NCBI RefSeq assembly: GCF_000802385.1
Contig: NZ_JTDN01000002.1
Span: 372,001-436,000 of the forward strand
Source: Croceibacterium mercuriale
Lineage (GTDB): Bacteria > Pseudomonadota > Alphaproteobacteria > Sphingomonadales > Sphingomonadaceae
Reading direction: 5' to 3'
Length of the DNA: 64,000 bases
Shown piece after piece: positions 33,653 through 42,476 of the stretch. The position numbers were made by a program, and so were the translations under genes. The notes below the pieces were generated by a model, which saw only the letters and a list, made by a program, of their open reading frames with translations, was not told where the DNA came from and searched no databases. The stretch's first letter is position 1, and every line of letters starts with the position of its first letter.

Positions 33653-34609
33653 TCAGTCGATGCGGAACAGGATGTTGACCGTGTGAAACGACTTCATCGG
33701 GTTACCTGCCGCATCGAGAGCGGGAAGGAACCGGATGTCGCGTGTAAGATGGCGGCAGGCGGTCGTGGTTATGTTGGTCCGGGTGGCCGCAACGGCCGTG
33801 CAATCCCCGGCTGCCCCGGTCTCGTCCACCAGCACCCGCACATGCAAATTGGCCTGTTCGCCACGCGCGATCGCTGCGCTGGGGTAACTCTGCTGGATCG
33901 CTCGCGCTGCGCGCGAGAAGTCTGGCGCCTGTGGCGCGCGGGTCATGGTACGGTGCGCGGCGGCATCCAGACCCCATTCGGGCAGGTGGCTTTGCGAACA
34001 GGCATCAAGCACGCTCAGCGCATTGTCCAGCTGGCTCGGCTCCAGCCGCAATGTCTCACGCCCTTTCGTCAGTTCGATGCGATCGGCCATGGTGATCGCG
34101 CCCGGCGGGAGCATGGGCGCAGCGCCACCGTATGGCGATGCCAAGTCGGGAGTCCCTTCCGGGGTGACCGCAATGACTCCTCCATCTTTTCCGAGGGGTC
34201 GGGCAAGAAAGACGGTGCTGAAGATCAGGGCATCCTCACCCCCGCTGAGCGTACCTCTTTCATAATCGGCGCGCCTGCTGGCGAGCGCGGTCCCGGCACC
34301 GGCGAAGCCAAGTTCGACCGTGCCATGGAACCGAGCCAGCGGACGCCCCGCCAGCATGACGGCGAACGACTTGCCCGGAGCCCACTGCGTGAGCACCAGT
34401 CTGACCTGGTTTTCGCCCTCGCCAAAGGTGCGGCTGAGCTGGCACGATTCCTCTCCATTATCGACCACCCAGCTGCTGCCCGGCGCACCGGTCAGCACCA
34501 GTTCGGCGGCGGTGGCAGGAACTGCCATCATTGCGGAAGCCGACGCCGCGGCGGCGAGCGGAAGGGCGCGGGTCACCAGGTGACCATGCTTGCAGGCTGC
34601 ATCCGGCAT
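33653..34609 (-). CDS. Secreted protein with C-terminal TonB_C-like domain
   Basis: A 318-residue exported protein. The signal peptide covers about residues 14-36 ('RALPLAAAASASAMMAVPATAAEL'). The N-terminal domain 'LVLTGAPGSSWVVDNGEESCQLSRTFGEG' has a conserved Cys paired probably with Cys in 'SVLDACSQSHLPEWG'. The C-terminal 90 residues ('SYPSAAIARGEQANLHVRVLVDETGAAGDCTAVAATRT..FLPALDAAGNPMKSFHTVNILFRID') match the TonB C-terminal fold, but there is no transmembrane anchor or Pro-rich linker, so it is not a canonical TonB. ATG at 34609 is chosen for its GAGGA site. A frameshifted paralogue lies immediately upstream on the same strand. Confidence 0.78.
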   Translation of the reverse strand: MPDAACKHGHLVTRALPLAAAASASAMMAVPATAAELVLTGAPGSSWVVDNGEESCQLSRTFGEGENQVRLVLTQWAPGKSFAVMLAGRPLARFHGTVELGFAGAGTALASRRADYERGTLSGGEDALIFSTVFLARPLGKDGGVIAVTPEGTPDLASPYGGAAPMLPPGAITMADRIELTKGRETLRLEPSQLDNALSVLDACSQSHLPEWGLDAAAHRTMTRAPQAPDFSRAARAIQQSYPSAAIARGEQANLHVRVLVDETGAAGDCTAVAATRTNITTTACRHLTRDIRFLPALDAAGNPMKSFHTVNILFRID

Positions 34610-34653
34610 GTTCGTCCTCATGGTATGGTTCACGATCGGATCGGGTCCGCGCC

Positions 34654-35603
34654 CTATCGCCGCGGCTGCATCCGGAACAGGATGGAGGTGGCGTAGAACG
34701 ACTTCATCGGCCGGCCGGCGGCGTCGAGTGCGGGGAGGAACAGCGCCTCCTGCGTAAAGTGTTCGCAGGCATTGGTGGTGATCCGGCTGACCTGGCTGGC
34801 GGCGGTGACGGTGCAGTCGGTGGCCGTGCCCGCCTCGTCCACCAGCAAGCGCATGTGCAGGTCGCCCTGCTCGCCACGCCTGGCGGCAGCGGCCGGATAG
34901 AAGCGGCTGACCCGCGCCGAAAGCGTCGCGAAGTTCAGCGGTTCGGGCTGCTGGATCATGGTGCGATGGCCATCCGGGTCCAGCCCCATTCCGCCAGCCG
35001 CTGCGTGGAGCAATTGTCCAGCAAGGCCAGTGCATCGCCCAGCCGGCTAGGCTGCAGCCGCAGGGTCGTCCGTTCCTGCGCCAGCTCGATCCGGTCGGCG
35101 AGCCCCACCGCGGCCAGCGGCAGCTTGGGAGCAGCCATCCGGAATTCCGGTGGAATGTCCGCGCGCGCGGCATCGGCCGGTCCCGCACCATCCGCCGGAT
35201 CGTCGTCTGCCCAGCGCGTGAGCCGGGCGCTGCTGAAGATCAGCGCATCCTTGCTGCCGCCCATGCTGCCCTTCACGACCGACGCGGGGCGCGCACCCAG
35301 CGGGCCGGCCGCGTCGCCGAACTGCAGCGTGACCGGCCGGTCGGCGGAGAACCGGCGGAGCGGCCGTCCGGCCACGGTCATGAAGAAGGACTGGCCCGGC
35401 GACCATTGCGTGATCAGCAGGCTGACCCGGTCCTCCCCGTCGCCAAGGTCCCGCAGGATCTGGCAGCTATCGGCCGTGCCGTTGACGATCCAGTTGCTGC
35501 CGGGCGCATTGGTCAGCACCAGTTCGGCGGCGCGGGCAGACGGCGCCGCCAGCGTGCCGAGGGCGGTGACGAGGATGGCGGCAGGCAGCGTCTGACGGAT
35601 CAA
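34654..35603 (-). pseudogene. Frameshifted paralogue of the TonB_C-like secreted protein
   Basis: Two overlapping frames (34956-35603 and 34654-35013) together equal a full-length homologue of the gene at 33653-34609. The first frame gives a signal peptide and the N-terminal domain ('AAELVLTNAPGSNWIVNGTADSCQILRDLGDGE') up to 'LLDNCSTQRLAEWG'; the second resumes with 'LDPDGHRTM' and the TonB_C-like end. The break is one missing base next to the GGGG run (34984-34987): the paralogue reads GAA TGG GGT CTG where this copy reads GAA TGG GGC TG. Start is probably the TTG at 35603 with AAGGG seven bases before it; a GTG at 35636 is an alternative. Either a young pseudogene or an assembly error; gene decay is not proven. 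Confidence 0.78.
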
Positions 35604-35690
35604 CGTCGAGCCCTTTTCACGAGGATCTGTGTGCACGGCGCATGTGCCGGTTCGGGCGGATCGGTGGCTGGCCGGCCGCGCCCGGCAGGA

Positions 35691-36506
35691 TCATGCTCGC
35701 GAATGTGGCAGCGGAGGCGGGGCATTGGCAAGCACCGATCGCGGGGCACCCGCGTCCTTCAACAGGCTCAAGATGAGCGGGGTGGCTGGGGTGGGTGAGG
35801 TCGGCAGGGCTGAAGCTGACACATCTGACACAGTGCCGGTGGCGGGTCCGGGTGGCGTCAGCAGCGCATCCACATGAGCGCGGGCGGCGCTGATCCAGCG
35901 GTCCCATGCTGCGCCCGCGTCCGTGCGCGCCTGCTCTATCCGCTCGGCCGCCTCGCGCCGTTCACGCTCCCACTCGTCCTCGCCGAAGCCGCCGGCGGCT
36001 TCCTCTTCCTGCCGGTCGGCTTCCTGCCCGGCGGCACGATCGGTGACGGTGACGCGGTCGGGCGGGAGGTCGTCATTTGCGCCTGCAAGCGAAGCAGGCG
36101 GCTGCGCGCCGGCGAGGCAGGCGACCAGCTCGTCGAACCGGGCGGCGTCGGCCGTGGCAGTTTCGTCCAGCGCGAGCCGGTCGAGCCGGGCGATGTGGGC
36201 GAGCAGCAGGCGGTTGTCGTAGCGGCGACGGGTGCCGACCAGTTCGCCGCGGAACCACACCTCCTCCTCCACGCCTTCCAGCGCGCGATCGGCCAGGATG
36301 TGCCCGCCTTCCTCCCGCGCCAGCAGCATGGCGGCCGCCCAGGCGCGGGCGAACAGCGGATCGCGCCGGCGCCGGCAATAGGCAGTCTCCCGCGAGAGGC
36401 CGATGGCGGCGGCGGCGCGGCTGACATTGCCCTTGTGCGAGAGCGTGTCGAGGAAGCGGGCGGTGCGGTCGGGCGTCCAGCCATCGTGGCGGTGTGCAGC
36501 TTGCAT
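35691..36506 (-). CDS. HTH-containing protein with repeat-derived C-terminus
   Basis: A 271-residue protein, recognised only as an unnamed type seen in sphingomonad-like genomes. The N-terminal 'GWTPDRTARFLDTLSHKGNVSRAAAAIGLSRETAYCRRRRDPLFARAWAAAMLLAREE' is a clear helix-turn-helix of the terminase-small-subunit/resolvase type. A charged helical centre follows ('GFGEDEWERERREAAERIEQAR'). The last about 45 residues are Pro/Thr-rich and include 'LILSLLKDAG', encoded by a dispersed repeat (35753-35779), so the natural C-terminus may once have been earlier. It is divergent from ugd. DNA binding is likely; targets are unknown. Confidence 0.7.
   Translation of the reverse strand: MQAAHRHDGWTPDRTARFLDTLSHKGNVSRAAAAIGLSRETAYCRRRRDPLFARAWAAAMLLAREEGGHILADRALEGVEEEVWFRGELVGTRRRYDNRLLLAHIARLDRLALDETATADAARFDELVACLAGAQPPASLAGANDDLPPDRVTVTDRAAGQEADRQEEEAAGGFGEDEWERERREAAERIEQARTDAGAAWDRWISAARAHVDALLTPPGPATGTVSDVSASALPTSPTPATPLILSLLKDAGAPRSVLANAPPPLPHSRA
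35753..35779. repeat. Dispersed repeat of the CTTCAACAGGCTCA type
   Basis: The core TCCTTCAACAGGCTCA with flanking AGATGAGC (35755-35778) is a variant of a short dispersed element that I know as common in Sphingomonadales genomes. It lies inside the 3' end of the HTH gene and is translated there. Only one copy is seen in this window. Confidence 0.6.
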
Positions 36507-36694
36507 GATTCGCGGGTTCCCTGTGCTGGGGCGTGGGCGGGCGAATCGGGCCTATTATGCAGATGGGGGCGTGTAGGACAGGCGGCAGTGCCCCTCCCCC
36601 GATCGAGCAGGATCGGGCAGGCTTTCGCCATTCCATTCCCGCCCCTATAGCCCGCGCAAAGCTGCCGCTGGGGTGGCAGGGGAAAAGGCGCGCA

Positions 36695-37861
36695 ATGAAG
36701 ATCGCGGTGTTTGGTCTGGGGTATGTGGGACTGTCCAACGCCGTGCTGCTGGCGCAGCACAACACGGTGGTGGCGGTCGATCTGGTGGCGGAGCGGGTCG
36801 ACATGCTGAACGACCGGCAATCGCCAATCGTGGACCCGGAACTGCAGGACTTCCTGGCCAACCGGGCGCTGGACCTGAGCGCGACGCTGGATGCCGCGGC
36901 AGCGCTGGCCGACGCCGATTACGTGATCGTGGCCACGCCGACCGATTACGATGTGGCGACCAACAAGTTCAACACGGCATCGGTGGAGGCGGTGATCGCC
37001 TTGGCGGCGAAGACCAACCCGGCGGCCACGATCGTGGTCAAGTCGACCATCCCGGTCGGCTTCGTGGACGATGTCCGCGCGCGGCTGGGCACAAGCCAAG
37101 TGATCTTCAGCCCCGAATTCCTGCGCGAAGGGCGCGCGCTGCACGACAACCTGCATCCCAGCCGGATCATCGTGGGCGAGCGGTCGGAACGGGCACGCAT
37201 CTTCGCCGAACTGCTGCGGCAGGGGGCGGAGAAGCAGGACGTGGAAGTGCTGTTCACCGACAGCCGGGAGGCGGAAGCGATCAAGCTGTTCGCCAACACC
37301 TACCTCGCCATGCGGGTGGCGTTCTTCAACGAGCTGGATTCCTACGCCATCGCCGGCGGCATGGACACGCGGCAGATCATCGAAGGGGTCGGCCTCGATC
37401 CCCGGATCGGCACGCACTACAACAATCCCAGCTTCGGATATGGCGGGTACTGCCTGCCCAAGGACACCAAGCAGCTGCTGGCGAATTATTCGGATGTGCC
37501 GCAGAACCTGATCCGCGCGATCGTGGAGGCGAACGGCACCCGCAAGGATTTCCTGGCGGAGCAGATCATCGCCCGCCGGCCCCGCCGCGTGGGCGTCTAC
37601 CGGCTGGTGATGAAGGCGGATTCGGACAATTTCCGCCAGTCCTCCGTCCAGGGCATCATGAAGCGGATCAAGGCCAAGGGGATCGAGGTCGTGATCTTCG
37701 AGCCGGCGATGGCCGAAGACCTGTTCTTCGGTTCGCGCATCGAGCGGGACCTGGAGGCGTTCAAGGCGGGCTGCGACGTGATCATCGCCAACCGGCTGAG
37801 CGAGGAGATCCGCGACGTGGCGGACAAGGTATTCACGCGGGACCTGTTCGGGGCGGATTGA
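36695..37861 (+). CDS. UDP-glucose 6-dehydrogenase
   Basis: A 388-residue NAD-dependent enzyme that oxidises UDP-glucose to UDP-glucuronate for surface polysaccharide synthesis. The Rossmann motif '[20 protein letters not shown]' opens the protein; '[10 protein letters not shown]', 'VKSTIPVGF' and '[24 protein letters not shown]' follow, and the catalytic Cys253 is in '[14 protein letters not shown]'. The length and sequence are those of the short Ugd branch. The start is fixed by the Rossmann motif; the frame extends to 36533 without support. A convergent terminator separates it from etfA. Confidence 0.94.
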   Translation: MKIAVFGLGYVGLSNAVLLAQHNTVVAVDLVAERVDMLNDRQSPIVDPELQDFLANRALDLSATLDAAAALADADYVIVATPTDYDVATNKFNTASVEAVIALAAKTNPAATIVVKSTIPVGFVDDVRARLGTSQVIFSPEFLREGRALHDNLHPSRIIVGERSERARIFAELLRQGAEKQDVEVLFTDSREAEAIKLFANTYLAMRVAFFNELDSYAIAGGMDTRQIIEGVGLDPRIGTHYNNPSFGYGGYCLPKDTKQLLANYSDVPQNLIRAIVEANGTRKDFLAEQIIARRPRRVGVYRLVMKADSDNFRQSSVQGIMKRIKAKGIEVVIFEPAMAEDLFFGSRIERDLEAFKAGCDVIIANRLSEEIRDVADKVFTRDLFGAD

Positions 37862-37877
37862 GCGCCCGGCCAGCTGT

Positions 37878-37904
37878 CCGGGGCGGATGTCCGGTCCGCC
37901 CCGG
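37878..37904. terminator. Bidirectional hairpin between the UDP-glucose dehydrogenase gene and etfA
   Basis: Perfect ten-base arms CCGGGGCGGA (37878-37887) and TCCGCCCCGG (37895-37904) with a seven-base loop, between two convergent genes. No T-run on either side. Confidence 0.7.
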
Positions 37905-37909
37905 CACGC

Positions 37910-38845
37910 CTACAGCTTGCTCGTCAGTTCCGGCACTGCCGTGAAGATATCGGCCACCAGGCCGATGTCGGCGACCTGGAAGATCGGCGCATCCGGATCC
38001 TTGTTGATGGCGATGATGGTGTGCGCGTCCTTCATGCCGGCCAGGTGCTGGATCGCGCCGGAGATGCCGACCGCGATGTAGAGCTGCGGGGCGACGATCT
38101 TGCCGGTCTGCCCGACCTGGTGGTCGTTGCCGATATAGCCCGCATCCACCGCCGCGCGGCTGGCGCCGATGGCGGCGTGCAGCCGGTCCGCCAGGGGCGT
38201 GATGATCGCCGCGAACGTTTCCGCATCCTTCAGCGCGCGGCCGCCCGACACGACCACGCCGGCGCTGGTCAGTTCGGGCCGGTCGCTGGCGCTGTCCTCG
38301 CACCCGACGAAGCGGGACAGGCCGGCATCGCCTGCACCGGTGAGGGATTCGACCGGGGCGCTGCCGCCGGTGGCTTCCGCCTTGGCGAAGCTGGTGCCGC
38401 GCACGGTCAGGACCAGCTTGGCCTCCGTGCTTTCGACGGTGGCGATGGCGTTGCCGGCGTAGATCGGGCGGGTGAAGGTGCGCTCCCCCTCGATGCTGAG
38501 CACGTCCGACACCTGCATCACGTCCAGCAGGGCGGCGACACGCGGGGCGATGTTCTTGCCGTTGGAGGTGGCGGGGCACAGCAGCGCATCGTGGCTGTCC
38601 ATCAGCGGCACGATCAGCGCGGCGACGTTCTCCGCCAGCATCTGCCCGTAGGCGGCATCGTCGGCCAGCAGTACCTTGCCGACGCCGGCGACCTGCGCGG
38701 CGGCATCGGCGGCCTGGCTGGCTTCGGCACCCTGCCCGGCGACCAGCACGGTCACTTCGCCCAGCTGCGTGGCGGCGGTGATGGTGGCGAGGGTGGAATC
38801 CTTCAGCGTGCCGCCGCCATGCTCGGCGAGAACCAGGGCCTTCAT
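37910..38845 (-). CDS. etfA: Electron transfer flavoprotein alpha subunit
   Basis: A 311-residue subunit that binds FAD and passes electrons from acyl-CoA and other dehydrogenases to ETF-ubiquinone oxidoreductase. The N-terminus '[25 protein letters not shown]' and the C-terminal FAD-binding block '[83 protein letters not shown]' are diagnostic. Its ATG overlaps the etfB TGA (ATGA), so the two subunits are made together. Confidence 0.97.
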   Translation of the reverse strand: MKALVLAEHGGGTLKDSTLATITAATQLGEVTVLVAGQGAEASQAADAAAQVAGVGKVLLADDAAYGQMLAENVAALIVPLMDSHDALLCPATSNGKNIAPRVAALLDVMQVSDVLSIEGERTFTRPIYAGNAIATVESTEAKLVLTVRGTSFAKAEATGGSAPVESLTGAGDAGLSRFVGCEDSASDRPELTSAGVVVSGGRALKDAETFAAIITPLADRLHAAIGASRAAVDAGYIGNDHQVGQTGKIVAPQLYIAVGISGAIQHLAGMKDAHTIIAINKDPDAPIFQVADIGLVADIFTAVPELTSKL

Positions 38846-39591
38846 GCGACCACTCCCATATCCTTGATCTTCGCCACCAGTTCGTCGACCGAGCCGACCA
38901 GGATGCCGGCGGCGCGGGTCGGCGGTTCGCTGACCTTCAGGGTGCGCAGGCGCGGGGTGACGTCGACGCCGAAATCCTCCGGCGCCTTCGTGTCGATCGG
39001 CTTCTTCTTCGCCTTCATGATGTTGGGCAGGCTGGCATAGCGCGGCTCGTTCAGGCGCAGGTCGGCCGTCACGATGGCGGGCAGCGCCAGGGCGATCGTC
39101 TCCAGTCCGCCATCGACCTCGCGCGTCACCAGCGCCTCCTCGCCCGCGATCTCCAGCTTGCTGGCGAAGGTGCCCTGGGGGCGGCCGGTCAGCGCGGCGA
39201 GCATCTGGCCGGTCTGGTTGCAATCATCGTCGATCGCCTGCTTGCCCAGGATCACCAGGCCGGGCTGTTCGGCCTCGAACACGGCCTTCAGGATCTTGGC
39301 CACGGCGAGCGGTTCGACCGTCTCGTCCGTCTGCACCAGGATGGCGCGATCGGCGCCCATCGCCATGGCGGAGCGCAGCGTATCGGCCGCCTTGGCCGGG
39401 CCGACGGAGACGACCACGATCTCCTCCGCCCCGCCGGCTTCCTTCAGCCGCACGGCCTGTTCGACGGCGATCTCGTCGAACGGGTTCATGCTCATCTTCA
39501 CGTTGGCCAGGTCCACGCCGCTGCCATCGGCCTTCACGCGGGGGCGGACATTGTAGTCGATCACCCGCTTCACGGGGACGAGGATCTTCAT
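38842..39591 (-). CDS. etfB: Electron transfer flavoprotein beta subunit
   Basis: A 249-residue subunit that binds AMP and partners EtfA. '[51 protein letters not shown]' and the ETF-beta signature '[41 protein letters not shown]' are clear. The ATG at 39591 has AAGGA eight bases upstream, so it is preferred over an in-frame ATG at 39600. It is the first gene of the etfBA operon. Confidence 0.97.
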   Translation of the reverse strand: MKILVPVKRVIDYNVRPRVKADGSGVDLANVKMSMNPFDEIAVEQAVRLKEAGGAEEIVVVSVGPAKAADTLRSAMAMGADRAILVQTDETVEPLAVAKILKAVFEAEQPGLVILGKQAIDDDCNQTGQMLAALTGRPQGTFASKLEIAGEEALVTREVDGGLETIALALPAIVTADLRLNEPRYASLPNIMKAKKKPIDTKAPEDFGVDVTPRLRTLKVSEPPTRAAGILVGSVDELVAKIKDMGVVA

Positions 39592-39778
39592 CGCGGGCAT
39601 CCTTTTGCCGGGCTGGTCTTGCGAGCCGCTGTCAGGCCTTACGCCTTTGCCAAGGCGGGTGGGCGCGTCAAGACTGTGGGAGGTGGAATGCCTGTGGGGG
39701 CGATTAGTTCTGCTTGGCGGTCTGGACGCGTCGGGCAGGCGCGATATGATCCGCCGCCTGTGTGCTTGAAGGGATGCC

Positions 39779-40297
39779 ATGCGCCTGCTGCCTGCCACCT
39801 TGCTGCTGCTTGCCACCCTGGCCGCCGGGCCTGCCACGGCGCAGGAAACCCGCTCCGCCCCGCCCGGCCACCAGCCCCCGCCGGCGCAGGTCGCGCAGCT
39901 CGGCTGGCTGGCGGGCAGCTGGGTCGGCGAGGGGATCGACGGCGCGCCGGCGAGCGAGACCTATTCGGCGCCGGCGGGCGGGATCGTCGCCGGCCATTTC
40001 GTGCAGACCGATGGCGCGGGCAGCGTCGCCTTTATGGAAGTGGTGCAGATCGCGCAGGCGGGCGAGAGCCTGGTGTATCGCCTGAAGCATTTCGGTGCCG
40101 ACCTGACCGGGTGGGAAGACAAGGAGCAGGTGGTCAGCTTCCCGCTGGTCGCGGCGGAGGATGGGGCGCTGTATTTCGACGGGCTGACGCTGCGGCGTGA
40201 CGGACCCGACGGGCTGCTGTCCGCGGTGCTGGTGCGCGGCGATGACGGCACGACACAGGAATATGTGTTCCGGTACCGCCGGACCGCCGGCGGGTAG
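39779..40297 (+). CDS. Secreted DUF6265-type protein
   Basis: A 172-residue protein with a signal peptide ('[23 protein letters not shown]') and a lipocalin-like beta-rich mature domain. '[74 protein letters not shown]' carries the family's LxGxW and F/MEV patterns. The ligand is unknown. It shares a bidirectional terminator with sucC downstream. Confidence 0.82.
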   Translation: MRLLPATLLLLATLAAGPATAQETRSAPPGHQPPPAQVAQLGWLAGSWVGEGIDGAPASETYSAPAGGIVAGHFVQTDGAGSVAFMEVVQIAQAGESLVYRLKHFGADLTGWEDKEQVVSFPLVAAEDGALYFDGLTLRRDGPDGLLSAVLVRGDDGTTQEYVFRYRRTAGG

Positions 40298-40310
40298 CAT
40301 CCGCCACGAA

Positions 40311-40336
40311 AAGGGGCGCCGTTGCGGGCGCCCCTT
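40311..40336. terminator. Bidirectional terminator between the DUF6265 gene and sucC
   Basis: Perfect ten-base arms AAGGGGCGCC (40311-40320) and GGCGCCCCTT (40327-40336) with a six-base loop between convergent stops; A's and T's at the outer ends serve either strand. Confidence 0.85.
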
Positions 40337-40363
40337 CTCGGTATCAAACGGCAGGTAGCCCGG

Positions 40364-41563
<1,200 letters not shown>

Positions 41564-41667
41564 GCTGGCGGACCTTCTCTTGCAGAAATGAGGTTTGCGG
41601 CTGCGCATAAGGAAGGGGGCCGCGGGTTGCAAACGCTAACAGCCCGCCCCATTGCTGCATCGCACCC

Positions 41668-42429
41668 ATGATCGATCGCGCGCGTCTGGAAGCCATCTGC
41701 GGCCAAGCGGGGGCCATGGCCCTGGGCCAGTGGCCCGGCGGCGGCCATGCGCTGCGCCACTGGAGCAAGGGCGCGGCCGGCCCGGTCAGCGATGCCGACC
41801 TGATGGTGGACGCCTTCCTGAAGCGCGAACTGACCGCCCTGCTGCCCGCCGCCGGCTGGCTGAGCGAGGAGACGGTCGACGCGCCCGACCGGCTGGGGCG
41901 CGACCTGGTGTGGCTGGTCGATCCGATCGACGGCACGCGCGACTTCATCCGCGGTCGGCCCGGCTGGTGCGTGTCGGTCGCGCTGGTCAGCGCCGGGCGG
42001 CCGCTGGTGGCGACCATGGTGGCGCCGGCGCGGCACGAAACGTGGAGCGCCACCGCCGGCGCCGGCGCGTTCCTGAACGGCCGGCGGCTGGCGGCGAGCA
42101 CGCGGATGGAGCTGGCCGGCGCGCGCATCCCGATCGATTCGCTGCCGAAGGCCGAGGCCGACTTGGTGGCGGTGGCCAAGCCCAACTCCATCGCCCTGCG
42201 CATCGCCATGGTGGCGGACGACCGCGCGGACCTGCTGGTGACGCAGCGCTGGGGCCATGAATGGGACATCGCCGCCGCCACCCTGATCGCGCGGGAAGCG
42301 GGCGCGGCGGTCAGCGACGCGCATGGCCAGGTGTTGCGATTCAACAAGCGCGAGCCCAAGGACTGGGGCGTGCTGGCCTGCGCGCCGGCGCTGCACCGTG
42401 CGGCAGTCGACCGCTGGGGCGGCGAGTGA
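41668..42429 (+). CDS. Inositol monophosphatase-family phosphatase, CysQ-like
   Basis: A 253-residue lithium-sensitive-type sugar/nucleotide phosphatase. The metal-binding motifs 'VSDADLMVDAFLKRELTALLPAAGWLSEE' and 'WLVDPIDGTRDFIRGRPGWCVSVALV' (DPIDGT) are intact, and 'HEWDIAAATLIAREAGAAVSDAHGQ' is the second motif. The sequence is most like 3'(2'),5'-bisphosphate nucleotidase (CysQ), which removes PAP from sulfate assimilation, but inositol phosphate cannot be excluded. It is divergent from sucC and precedes ileS by 47 bases. Confidence 0.88.
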   Translation: MIDRARLEAICGQAGAMALGQWPGGGHALRHWSKGAAGPVSDADLMVDAFLKRELTALLPAAGWLSEETVDAPDRLGRDLVWLVDPIDGTRDFIRGRPGWCVSVALVSAGRPLVATMVAPARHETWSATAGAGAFLNGRRLAASTRMELAGARIPIDSLPKAEADLVAVAKPNSIALRIAMVADDRADLLVTQRWGHEWDIAAATLIAREAGAAVSDAHGQVLRFNKREPKDWGVLACAPALHRAAVDRWGGE

Positions 42430-42476
42430 CGCCAGAAATTGCAGTGCGGCCCCTGCGCGGCTAAGGCGCGGGCAGC

